In this document: piece by piece, positions 39,301 to 49,900 of the stretch
Position numbering within the stretch: the first letter of the stretch is position 1
Layout: each line of letters opens with the position of its first letter
Source of the DNA: Hybos culiciformis
Taxonomy: Eukaryota; Arthropoda; Insecta; Diptera; Hybotidae
Assembly (NCBI GenBank): GCA_964007475.1
Contig: OZ023274.1
Coordinates: forward strand, 92,837,213 to 92,901,212
Direction of reading: 5' to 3'
DNA length: 64,000 nucleotides
The notes under the pieces: generated by a model
Told to the model about the DNA's origin: nothing
Database searches by the model: none
What the model saw: only the letters and a program-made list of their open reading frames with translations
Made by a program: the position numbers and the translations under genes

Positions 39301-39879
39301 TATATATTTTTATTTTTGGCAACAGGTGGTAGGCAGATGTTTATTTTTTTTATTTTTTTTTTAAGATGTCAAGATAATTTGCATAAATAAGAATATTGAA
39401 TGTTTGAAGTCTATATATAGGGAAAAAAATATAATGTTAAATATTTGCGTAAGAAACGAATACCTAAAATTAAACCTTTTTGATGTAAGTGACATATTGA
39501 CCTACATACATTTTATACATCAGTACAAGAATTAAAGGAAATAAAATTTTCTTGGAAATTTTTATTTATATATCGATTTTCTTGGTAATTTTTTATTACA
39601 AATAAATTTTATGTTCAATAATAATGTAAATTTGCTTCATAGGCAATTTATATGTGAAAAAAAAATACCTTCTATGACAGGAATTAATTCAAATATTGAG
39701 ATTATTTTGATTTTGAAAAAATTTTAAAATCGTTCATGTGAATTTATTTTTATACTTATTTGATATTATTGATAATGTCGATAAATCATTTAAATTGAAA
39801 AATCTAGGCAAAAAGAAAAAAAGATTTGCCCGAAATTTTATCAATATTTTTTACAACGTTTTTATCAACTCACTTTCTT
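30385..39879. other. Long AT-rich stretch, no supported gene
   Basis: Mostly poly-A/T-rich sequence. Noted but not called: a GTCTGT-rich dispersed-repeat-like patch at 30960-31310, coding-like fragments at about 33860-33975 (+) and 35918-36112 (-), and a GC-elevated island at 36765-36860 (see findings). I found no further mim exon on the plus strand. Confidence 0.5.
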
Positions 39880-40370
39880 GTCTGTTTGTCTGTCCTAGAA
39901 ATTTTGTAATCAAATTTTAGACCACTTTCCGACAAGCTACAGTTTTTCGTCTGTTTGTCTGCCCGAGAAATTTTGCAATCAAATTTTCACAACCAAAGTT
40001 TGTTCGATTTCATTCAAATTTAGTACATAAAAAGAAGAAATGATTGAACACACGAAGGGAAGGACTTCAAAAGTTCGTCCGATTTCTTTCAAATTTGGTA
40101 CATAAAAAAAGGACATATTAAACACACAAATTTCGTAACAAAACATTTATTGGCCTCCTACCCAGCGACGTCCTATGGGGAGGACTTCAAAAGTACGATT
40201 TTATTCAAATTCGGTACATAAAAAGAAGAAATGATTAAACACACAAATTTTGTAACAAAAAATTTATTGGCCTCCTCTACCTTCCTTGAAGAGGACTTCA
40301 AAACTTCGTCCGATTTTATTCAAATTTTGTACCTACAAAGAGGACATAATTAAACACACAAATTTCGTAA
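39880..40370. repeat. Diverged tandem repeat, about 110-120 bp unit
   Basis: Units beginning AGGACTTCAAAA start at 40061, 40181 and 40292, preceded by a partial unit from about 40003. Each contains a variant of TTCAAATTTGGTACATAAAAA, then TAAACACACAAATTTCGTAA and TTATTGGCCTCCT. Just upstream, a block with GTCTGTTTGTCTG and GAAATTTTGCAATCAAATTTT is itself present twice (39880-39919 and about 39948-39987). Patterns such as GTCCGATTTCTTTCAAATTTGG are common in dispersed insect repeats of uncertain class. No coding capacity is seen. Confidence 0.75.
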
Positions 40371-40438
40371 TTTTGACAATCAAATTTTATAAGAAAAATT
40401 CTGCTTTGTTTCAGCTTCAAAACTAAAAAGTAGAAAAT

Positions 40439-40860
40439 AAATATTAAATCATAAAAAATACATTTTATAAAAAACAACGTTTTTCTTGCGCACTAAAAAG
40501 TATAAAATAATTTTACTATGAGTTTCATTTTGATAACAGACTTTATAACTTTTCTCCGGCTCATTCAGAGGATTGTGGACACACATACTTGAAACTGATT
40601 ACAACAGTCTATAACTAGAAACGTGGGGCACATTTTTACAACACATTTACAGTATTACCTCAAAAATGCGCCCCACGTTTCTAGTTATAGACTGTTGTAA
40701 TCAGTTTCAAGTGTGTGTGCCCACAATCCTCTGAATGAGCCGGAGAAAAGTTATAAAGTCTGTTACCAAAATGAAACTCATAGTAAAATTATTTTATACT
40801 TTTTAGTGCGCAAGAAAAACGTTGTTTTTTATAAAATGTATTTTTTATGATTTAATATTT
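40439..40860. repeat. 422-bp near-perfect inverted repeat (hairpin)
   Basis: Left arm 40439-40637 and right arm 40662-40860 are each 199 bp and complementary at nearly every position (I count only a handful of mismatches, for example near 40536, 40582 and 40630), around a 24-base spacer. No clear target-site duplication was found. It directly follows the tandem repeat at 39880-40370. It may be a foldback transposon or a locally duplicated inverted segment. A transcript through it would form a stem of about 200 bp, the kind of precursor that is diced into hairpin-derived siRNA in insects. Confidence 0.9.
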
Positions 40861-42460
40861 TTCTGATTTAAATTTACCCAAAAATGTCAAAATTTTACTT
40901 GATACATTTTTTTTTAGATTTTTTACGATCATCAGTTTAGTGGTAGAGCAAAAGTATTTTCTTATACTGTTTTCATTGACTCAATAATGTTTATTAATTA
41001 ATGTCTACTTTAATTTCAAATGTATACACTTATTACCATTAAATTTTGATAAAAAATATATACTTATTTTTAAAAATATTGATTGTAGATAAAAATAATA
41101 AAAAATTTATGTAACTAATAAAAATCATTCAAAAAATAATTTGTAATATCCTTCCTTTTTTTTTTTTTTCTATTAATAAAACTCATCAAATTAAAATCGG
41201 TACAGGAAATTTTTTTCCTGGTATCATAAACTATTTATACGCTCATCAAGGACTCTAAATATTTAAAAAAAAATATTTCAATATATTTCTAATTTTAAAT
41301 TTTTCCTTTTGGAATTATTGGTTTTATTTAAGTATTCAATGTTAAGTAATTTCATAATTTTTTTGATATTAAGTATTGATACAGAAAGAAATCGTTATCA
41401 TTTTTGACAATTTTTGTATTTTTTTGGGTATTGTATAATGAACGTCTACCCATATTATATTTTGCTCTCAAAAGAAAGATAGAAAAAAAATCAATAATTA
41501 TTTATGTAATAAATTTCGCTTGTCTTGTCCAGAAATAATGGCTTTGAGTCCTTAATTACAAATGTTTTTTTCAACTTATAATGTTTAGTAGATTTTTGTT
41601 TGTAGTTTCTATTTAAATGTTATATTTTAGAAGTTAATAATTTTTTTGCTAACCATATCTCAACTTACTTATTATACCTGTGCTATAAATATACACATTG
41701 AACATTTCATGCCCGAAGAAAAAGAAAATATTAATTTTTCTTCTTATTTCTTAACGAATAACTCAGTATAGGTATACCTAAAGAATGGAAAATGGAACGC
41801 ACATAATAACATAGCACATTACGTATATAAATATACATTTTATGCGGATTAATTTTTTTTATTTAATTTTATCACATTTATGTTTCAACTATTCTGTAGA
41901 ATATGCTGTATTTCATGTGCGTAAAATGCCATAATTTAATTAATTATGCTTCTTTAAGCTGCGTAACACCCACTGAGCTACTTTTAAAAATTAGTTTAAA
42001 GGTTTTTGACTATACTCAGATTCATATATTTTTTTTTATTCATAATCATTGAATAAAAATCACACCGCCTGCAATTTTTAAATTCTTCAACATAAAAAGT
42101 TTTTTTTTTATATATGTACATTAAAAATAAATGAAATTACATCATTAACAAGTTTTAAGGAATTTTAAAGTTACTTACAAGTTTTGATTTCACCTTCACA
42201 ATTGCGATATTTTATTTATTTTAAAATTGATTGAATCATTTAAAAGAATTAAATTATACACATCAGTAATTTTGTTTCGATTTTATCAGATAATTTTATT
42301 ATTATGATGTGATCAGATATCACAGCGATAAATTGAGCTGATGCTATTATACTTTCATGCCAAATTTGAATTTAAACTTTTTTTTATTAATTACAGTAGG
42401 TTTATTTAGAATATGATTTTATTAATTACATAATTAATTTTAATGCGCAGGGCTTCGGTA
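40861..42460. other. Gene-free AT-rich sequence
   Basis: No gene seen. A tRNA-like box A (TTAGTGGTAGAGC at about 40938-40950) has no box B partner and no cloverleaf. Confidence 0.5.
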
Positions 42461-42845
42461 AGTTGTATTTACATTCGCAAATTTAGCTCGGTAAATGGTC
42501 CATTACATACATCAATACACATGCAATTATAGAGGAATGTAAATTGTATTTACATTTCGCTGTGATGTAAATTGTATTTACATTGCTCTATATTGTATTT
42601 ACATTCTTCATTTTGAACTGCGTAATACTATAAACAAAAATAATATCACTCACACTCACAATATTTCAATACAGACAAATACAAAAAAAAAAAAAAAAAA
42701 ATTGAAAATGTATACACATGCATCATATCAATGTCAAACAAAGCTTAGTTTATAATGCATCATATCAATGTCAAACAAAGCTTAGTTTATAATGCTAAAA
42801 ATCTATATTTTCCCTCTGAGCTAATCTATATTTTCCCTCTGAGCA
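42460..42845. repeat. Mosaic of short direct and palindromic repeats
   Basis: Four copies of TTGTATTTACATT occur at about 42463, 42544, 42573 and 42592; two of them form the palindromic TGTAAATTGTATTTACA. A 37-bp unit is then exactly duplicated in tandem (42719-42755 and 42756-42792), immediately followed by a 23-bp unit duplicated in tandem (42800-42822 and 42823-42844). Two unrelated fresh tandem duplications side by side suggest replication slippage or repair after element excision. No coding potential is visible. Confidence 0.8.
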
Positions 42846-43383
42846 AACAAAAAAAAAAATAAGAACCAATAAAAAAATACGCGGCTATTTTTTTTTTCTA
42901 AAAAGCGGCCAGTCGATCAGTCGATGAATTTTCTTAACAGGTGTTTCAATCTACTATTTTTAAAGGATCTTCGAACCTCTACTACTAAATTTTTAAACGA
43001 GTGTAGTTGGATTTTAGTACAAAAATTTAAACCACACTTCAAAAATTGCACTTATTTTTATTCAAAAAAACAAAATGAATAAAAATAGAACAATGGTAAC
43101 ACTGAAAATATCTTTGTTGTCATTATAAAGTCTGCTCTCAATTGTCAAATGTCAAGTAAGAATTTTTTTTTCTTTTATCAACAAACGAGGAATATCACAG
43201 CAACAAGGAGATTATTTATTGTAAATATAAATTATAATTATATAATTATTATTTGATTTTATTTTTAATTATAAAAAAAAATAATTATGAAATTATTATT
43301 ATTTTTTTTAATAATTAAAAATAAAATTAAATAAAATTTAAGAAGACCATTATTTCCTAAAATAATAAAAAAAAAAATTAGTA

Positions 43384-43485
43384 ATTTTTCTAAAAAAAAA
43401 TTATACGATTTTTTTTTTTGCAAAAAAGAAAATGAATAATTTTTTTTGGAAAAATTACTAATTTTTTTTTAATATTTTAGGAATT
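43384..43485. repeat. AT-rich inverted repeat
   Basis: AATTAGTAATTTTTC-type sequence near 43376-43392 is complemented by GAAAAATTACTAATT near 43449-43463, and the flanking A/T runs and CCTAAAAT/ATTTTAGG motifs extend the match outward to about 43355 and 43485. It lies downstream of the protease stop codon. It is probably a decayed hairpin element. Confidence 0.5.
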
Positions 43486-43584
43486 ACCTGATCTTAAATC
43501 ATCCGGTTTGAAATCATTTCGAGAAATAAATTTACTTCCGTATTAATTAAATTTTATTTCCTTGCTTCATTTTGAACTTTTTTG

Positions 43585-43590
43585 TTTATT
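43585..43590 (-). terminator. Possible polyadenylation signal AATAAA of the protease gene
   Basis: This is the first canonical AATAAA on the minus strand that I noticed after the protease stop codon (about 300 nt downstream). If used, the hairpin at 43650-43825 would be part of the 3' untranslated region. In such AT-rich DNA the hexamer also occurs by chance. Confidence 0.3.
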
Positions 43591-43649
43591 TTTTTCATTG
43601 TAAATGTATTGTTTTCAACTCCCTCTCCCATGCACATTAAAGCAGTATA

Positions 43650-43825
43650 CAATACATGTTAATCAAATTTGTTATACAGCTCGTTTTGTATACACACAAA
43701 CACATAGACACTCGTCAATATTATATCACTCGACCTTCGGTCTCGTGATATAAACATGACTCGTGTCTATGTGTTTGTGTGTATACACAACTCGCAAGAA
43801 TAACAAATTTTCTTAACATGTATTG
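43650..43825. mobile_element. 176-bp hairpin element flanked by TA
   Basis: The ends are inverted (CAATACATGTTAA at 43650 and its complement ending at 43825), flanked by TA at 43648-43649 and 43826-43827. A second, longer inverted match (TGTATACACACAAACACATA with its complement around 43765-43787) leads to a small central stem with the core GACCTTCGGTC (43732-43742). The whole folds as one stem. A related sequence (AATTTTCTTAACA…AATCTACTATT) at 42927-42961 continues past the proposed right border, so the true element may be larger. It sits 60 bp beyond the protease stop codon. Confidence 0.6.
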
Positions 43826-43884
43826 TAATCTACTATTAAAAATATCACAGAAATTATTAAATTTTCTATTCTAAAAAAAAAATA

Positions 43885-46800
43885 TCACAGTTTTGAAATT
43901 ATCTTTTTGTCCAGTGCGTTGTTATCTGAGATAGCTGTTTCAATCCAATTAACATATTTATTTATTCTTGTATATATTCCAGGACTATTTTTTCTGGCAC
44001 ATCCAAGTCCCGTCGAAACTAAAAATTTAACAGAATATTATAGTAAATACTGAATATTCAAGTTATGTTTTCGAAAAACACAGATATATTTATTATACAC
44101 CCAGAAAAAAAATGCTAGTTAAATCAACAATTTTTAACTGTTTTTAACTGTTAAACAAAAATTGTTGATGTTAAAGAGAAATTTTTTAAATTAAACTAAT
44201 AAGTATTTGATCTAAGTAAAGATGCTTCTTATTTTAACATTAGATTTTGTTATTTTAAAATGTTTCAAACAGTTATTTAGTAAAAGCTGAAAATTGTGAT
44301 TTTAACAACATTAATTGTTATTTTAAATATGTTTCATTCGAAAGAAATAAAATTTTACTATTCTCTCTTTTAAATTAAAAACTCTTCTGTTATTAAAACA
44401 ATTACACATTCAATTGTTGATATGACAATAAAAGCTTTTGAAATAGTGTTTTTGTTGTTATTTAAAAATGGTACAATAACAATAAAAATTGTCAAAGTAA
44501 ATACGGCATTGTTAAAAAAAAAGTTTTGGTTGATTTAAAAAGCTACACTTTTAAAATAAATATTTATCTTGTTAAATTAAAGAACTCCGCTCTTAACGAG
44601 ACAAGTTAAGAGCGGAGTTCTTTAATTTAACAAGATAAATATTTATTATGTTTATATTACCGAATTTATATTTTCTATTTAATACATTGTTGTATATTAC
44701 TGACATAGCTCAGTGGAAGACTCTACATCACATTGAACACAGCGGTTAAGCAACGTCTCGTAGTGATAGTACTTAGATGGGTGACCAATAAAAAAAAAAC
44801 AATAAAAAAACAAAAAACGACGAAAAGCGAAAAAAAAACAAAAAAAAAAACAAAAACAAACCAAGAAATTAAAAAAAAAAAAGAAAAAAAAAACCAAAAA
44901 AAATCAAAAAAATAAAAAAAACTAAAAAAAAAACCAAAAAAAAAACCAAAAAAAAAAACAAAAAAAAGGCGAAAAAAAAAACAAAAAAAGGCGAATAAAA
45001 AACAAAAACAAATCAAAAAAATAAAAAAAACAAAAAACTATTTTAAAATAATTATTTCGAATAGTTAATTTAACAGTTTGGCACCGTAACAATATATTTT
45101 TTTCTCAAACTGCTAAAATTGTTATAATAACAACTTAACATTTTAAATATAACAATTTTGTGTTAATGTTAACAATGTAATATGTCTTTTGAATTAACAA
45201 TTTTTGCAATTTTAATTTAACTATAAACCCTTTTGCGCAAAATCTATAAAGATTTTTTGTTAATTTTACCTATAAAATCTTTTAATTTAACAATTTTTTT
45301 TTCTGGGTGTATGAATAAAAATAATACTTACCGACTCCGACAAGAATATCATTAATTACAAGTGGTCCACCGGAATCGGCCTAAAAGAATGTAAATTCTA
45401 TATTAGTGTATAACTCTTATTTATATTTTTTTTTATTTCATACCCAGCACGAATCAATTCCACCTTCTTTATAACCCGCACATAATTGTGATTCGGTGAT
45501 ATTAATTGATTTGTCTTTAATTTCAAAACTTTTTTTACATTCATCATTTGACCAGATTTTAACATCTGCACTTTGTAGTGTATCTGCTGGATTTCCTATG
45601 TAAAAGTCTTCATTTGTCCAACCCCAACCGCTAACAGTAGCTAATAAGCCTTCATGTGTCTGTTCATTTTCATCTGAAATATCTAAACAAACTGGCTGAA
45701 TTCTCTCGGATAATATAATTGGTTTTGAAAGTTTCAAAAGAGCTGAAAAATTTAAATAATACAAATTTAATAAGCATTTCATCAACTTCCAAATGACGAA
45801 GCTAGTAATCTTAGATATAACTCACAAAATAAATTCTCTGTAATTTAATTAATGTAAATCTTACCAATATCGTTTGCGATATCAGTACATTGATAATCTG
45901 GATATGTTATGAACATATCGAAATCAATTTGAAATGGTTTGTTCAGTGAATTATATTCCGTTTGTGCTTCAAATTCTGTACGCTTATGCAAACCCACAAT
46001 GCCCTTAAGAGTATTTACACGCATAATTTCATTAAAGCCATTACATAAACAGTGTGCAGCTAAAAATAAAATAATATTATTCTAAAAACCGCAAAATATG
46101 TATTTTTTTTTTTTTTATATTTAATTTGACTACTTACCTGTAATTAACCATTTTTCATTTAAAATGGAAGAACCACAAACATGTGAACCTTAAACAGAAA
46201 TATTTATGTATAAGAGAATAATAAAATTTATTTGGGGTTAATTTGAAGATAGAAAAAACGAAAAATATATGGAAAATATTTTTTTAAAAGTGCGAAAATT
46301 ACTGTGGTCAATTGATATTTCTTTGATTCGAATAATTTTAGGGGAAAATTTGACAAATTTTTCACAATATTATATTTATAATTCATTCAGAAAATATATA
46401 ATTTTTTTTTCATATGTATGTACGAGAGATTGAAAAAGAATGAACTGAAAAGAAAATCAATATTTCCAGACAAATAGCTTTTATTAGGTATATATAATAA
46501 TTTTATTTAAGCCTTTTTAAATAAACCGTGAGAATTTATAACAAGTATATCTGTCTTTCATTTTGTTTATTTAACCTACCTCGCTTATTCAAGGATACCA
46601 TAAAGGGTAAATCATTTATGATTGCATTATGTCCTCCGACTATCCGTCCACTACGTTTTGTTTTGTAACATTCATTTGAGATTTCTGAAAATTTTTTTAA
46701 ATTTAAAATACAATTTTTAAAACATTTTTAATATGAATGTCATCTGCATCGATTTAAACTAAAAAATTGATAGTTCAGAAATCTTTTCTAATCCTTATTT

Positions 46801-46896
46801 TGTAGTCATACATTGTTCTAATTACTACTTACTTCTATCAATAATATTGATTGATAGTACCGAACCAGTCAGAATAAAAATTATTATAAGCTTCAT
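43885..46896 (-). CDS. Secreted trypsin-like serine protease (S1A), seven exons, complete
   Basis: Exons: 46896-46833, 46684-46580, 46188-46138, 46059-45865, 45742-45444, 45380-45332, 44018-43885. All introns are GT-AG and the reading frame is continuous, giving 298 residues and a TGA stop. Residues 1-15 or so are a signal peptide (MKLIIIFILTGSVLS). The activation site is R35|IVGG. The catalytic triad is His76 (TAAHC), Asp137 (ANDIA) and Ser241 (DSGGP). Asp235, six residues before Ser241, predicts cleavage after Arg/Lys. Cys27 before the cleavage site can pair with Cys157 (PVCL), as in two-chain enzymes. There is no clip domain. Two extra cysteines (79 and 131) may form an additional disulfide. 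The residue just before DSGGP is Ala239 where most S1A enzymes have Gly (position 193, oxyanion hole). Intron 6 (1,313 bp) holds a transposable element. The substrate is unknown; digestion, venom or immune roles are all possible. Confidence 0.94.
44555..44647. repeat. Perfect 43-bp inverted repeat with 7-nt loop
   Basis: Arm 44555-44597 is exactly complementary to 44605-44647; the loop is GAGACAA. Perfect conservation in otherwise decayed sequence implies a recent event or gene conversion between the arms. It sits inside the TIR element in protease intron 6. Confidence 0.93.
44706..45036 (+). mobile_element. 5S rRNA/tRNA-derived, SINE-like segment with A-rich tail
   Basis: Bases 44706-44716 read TAGCTCAGTGG, a textbook tRNA box A. 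Bases 44742-44786 read GCGGTTAAGCAACGTC, a short variable spacer, then AGTACTTAGATGGGTGACC, matching the box A, intermediate element and box C of the 5S rRNA internal promoter in order and spacing. The 5' half of 5S rRNA is not present. The segment is followed by about 250 bp of A-rich sequence (44787-45036) with AAAAAACC-like units, like a SINE tail. It is a fossil of an RNA polymerase III-transcribed retroelement (5S-derived SINEs are known), or a captured 5S fragment. It lies antisense to the protease transcript. Confidence 0.65.
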
Positions 46897-46963
46897 TTCA
46901 ATTATTCTTCGATACGTTATACTTTTTAATTAATACTAAATAATTTGTTTCCGTAATCGTTCT

Positions 46964-46971
46964 ATTTTATA
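46964..46971 (-). promoter_or_regulatory. TATA box of the serine protease gene
   Basis: TATAAAAT on the minus strand lies 68 nt upstream of the ATG at 46896. A start site about 30 nt downstream, near 46940, would leave a 5' leader of roughly 45 nt without any upstream ATG. This position and the conventional signal-peptide start support the chosen ATG. Confidence 0.65.
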
Positions 46972-46989
46972 CTAAATTAAAATAAAATC

Positions 46990-49900
46990 ATAATTATATT
47001 TATTTCCTTAAAATACATATATACATAACTTAAAACATAGGTATAAGCTTTACAGATTTTCAGTTCCCCACCAACAATTAAAAGTTATGATAATAATTAT
47101 TTAATCTTTTTATTTTTTTTTATTTTCTCACCCTTATTTTATAAATAATGCAATTTGCCATCAAAATTATATCACACATTTGGGTCTAATTGAAAACCTT
47201 ATATATATGTCATTTAAAAATTATATAGTCTGTATAATTTATTATTCAAAGAGTAGAATTTTGTACAGTAATAAAGGTTCGGTTAATGTAATAAAAATTA
47301 ATAACTGTTTTAAGCAACACTTCACGACTTCATTCTTCTAGCGAGTTCGATGATTTGTAGAACTCATGGGGAAAATTCTAAAAAAGTTAAATTGTTAAAA
47401 AGTTAAAGTTAAACTTAATTGCTAAATATTGAAAAGTTGTTTCAAATCTTTGAAATAAAATTTAAGTTTTGTTATTTGATAGTTACATTAGAACTAGATT
47501 CTCTATGGACCCTAAAACAATATACGTATATTAAATAACAAAAGCTTTTAACTAGCTTTTATTATTATTTTTTTTAAACACAATTATTTATTTTACCAGC
47601 TGATAAGAAGACGCGTGCATTAAACATTTAGCTTTAACGGCTTCGCTTTTAGTTTGTTTGTTTAAAAAAAACAAAAAATCTTTGAACTTTTAAAGTAAAT
47701 ATATACATGCGATAAAAATTAAATAGAGGTTTTTCAACATTGACATTGAATTTTTTTTTCCGCTTCTTTGTGCGAATAATTAAATTCCTTATATAAATAT
47801 GAGTGTGTGTAATTAAACTTTTTACAATTATATAATTTCTTCTTTATGTTACGAAATTAATAATTAAATAATATTAGGCCTTATGTAATATTTATGTAAA
47901 ATGTTTTAGTTAAAATCTTCATATATGTATACATTTTTTTTTATCTTAAAGTTAATTAAAAATTCAATTTCAATTAATTATCTCTAAATATTGCATAATA
48001 TTTTCAATGAAAATAAAAAATTCTTATAAGCTTTGATTATTTTCTAGATAGAATACATATATGAAGGATTTTCAGAATTATTATAACTATTATCACAGAT
48101 TATTATTTTCTCTATGGTACACATTATCATAAAAAAAATAATTCTCATAAGTAATAACAATATTTTAAGAATAAATAATTTCATTCAATTTTCAATAAAT
48201 TTTTCTCATTATTATTGAATATCAGATTATATTCATAATATACTTATAAATTTTGTTTCCCTTGAAATCGGTAAATAAACTTTAAAGAGAAATAAACATA
48301 TATGTACTTATAAACAATTATGTATGAAATTTTCATTATTTATGTAAGTATTATATTTAAAAAACATAAAATTAATGTATGCATTAAAAATTTTTTTTTT
48401 TAAATCTAAATTATAACATTGAATAGTTCAAATAGAATTTTTTTTTGTGTGTGTTTAAATTTATAACTTTGACCGATAACAGCAGCTGCGGGGTTATATT
48501 TTCATACCTTTAATACACACTTAAGTATATTTAAGTTCAAGCACAATTTAAATATATGTTAATTACATATAAATTTTGATAAAATTATTTGAATTAAGAG
48601 GTGTGTGATTTTTGTTTTCTTTATACTTATGACTTAAGTAGGACGTACTTTACTTTAATATAAATTTAATAAATTTTGTTCGCGGTGTGATCGGGTTAAT
48701 ATATTTTTGGGTTGAAAAAAACAACTGCTGAGAAAATGATAAATATCTACTTAGGTAAGTATATTATAAAAATTACTTCTTTTTTTTTCTTATTATGGTT
48801 AATAAATTCTAATTTTATTGCCATTTTTATAGAAAATAAAAATCAAATATTTCATCGAAAAGAAAAACTTTATAAAAAAAAAAAAAACTGGTATGAAATA
48901 TGAAGTAAAAGATAAATGATTATTACATCTATTAAATTTCATATAAAGAAATTCCTTCTTATTTATATATAATAAGTTTTTTATTTGTTAATACTATGCT
49001 TTTTCACTTTCCCAAAGTAAAACCATATAAATAAAAAAACACAATGAGAAAAAGAAATATTATAAGATATCCAGTTTTGCCAAATGAAAACTAAAATATT
49101 CTATTGATTCTATATATATTTTATTTTTTTTATTTTCGTTCAATAAATATTATTTTTTTTCATATAAAAATCATAGCAAGGGTAATAACATTTTCTTCAT
49201 TTTGTTTCATTTTTCAAACTACATGTATTTTTCCGCCAAACATCTTTTAGAAGACAAGTTGTGCAACTTTAATATTTTTTTTTTCACAGACTTTTTGGCA
49301 TTTTGTACAATATATAAGCACCTATAAGTTGCTGCACCTACTTCGAAAGCTCATCCCAAACATTATTATGCATTTACGGATACATAAAAAGTTTTATAAT
49401 TTATTTCTTATTTTACTGAATTGATAAATTATTGATATACTTATTCCTGAATTTCATGTAAAAGAATATTAAAATAAAATTATAGAAAATAGAAAAAAAA
49501 AGTTGCTTTGTTTCGTTTCAATGTTTTTGAGGCATACGTTAAATATAATAATACGTTAAAATGGAGTAGAAAAAAAGTAAAAGGCCACAAAAGGCACTGA
49601 CTAGAGACACTACGGCTTTGAAGAGTGTATATCGAAATAAATTTATAACTGAGTTGAAAGTAGATAATATTTTTAAGTGCAAGGTTTTTGTTTAGTCGTC
49701 GGGCTGGACGAACAAATCTGAAATATGAAATAAATTTGTTATTTTACGTGTTTCGATATGGTTCAGTACAATTTGGATAAAACAAATTATTCTTACAAAA
49801 ATTGAGCTATTCGTCTAACTCGAATGCTAAAATTTCAATAATCGAGGTGTCTATGGAAGAACGCATATCTATATGAACATGTTTCATAATTTCATGAATT

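Larger units (their letters stand above)
44098..45309. mobile_element. 1.2-kb TIR element inserted in protease intron 6
   Basis: The ends are CACCCAGAAAAAAAA at 44098 and the complement ending at 45309, flanked by TA at 44096-44097 and 45310-45311, as for Tc1/mariner-type MITEs. Both flanks of the interior are rich in TTAACAATTTT-type motifs. There is no transposase. Three further structures are nested inside: a perfect hairpin (44555-44647), a tRNA/5S-like segment (44706-44786) and a long A-rich tract (44787-45036). The right end lies 22 bp from the exon 6 splice donor, so the element was tolerated very close to a splice site. Confidence 0.78.

Noticed and set aside
40938..40950. tRNA box-A-like TTAGTGGTAGAGC
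   Set aside because: No box B, acceptor stem or anticodon arm follows.
44697..45016. Phe- or Lys-rich frames on both strands
   Set aside because: They are translations of the A-rich tail.
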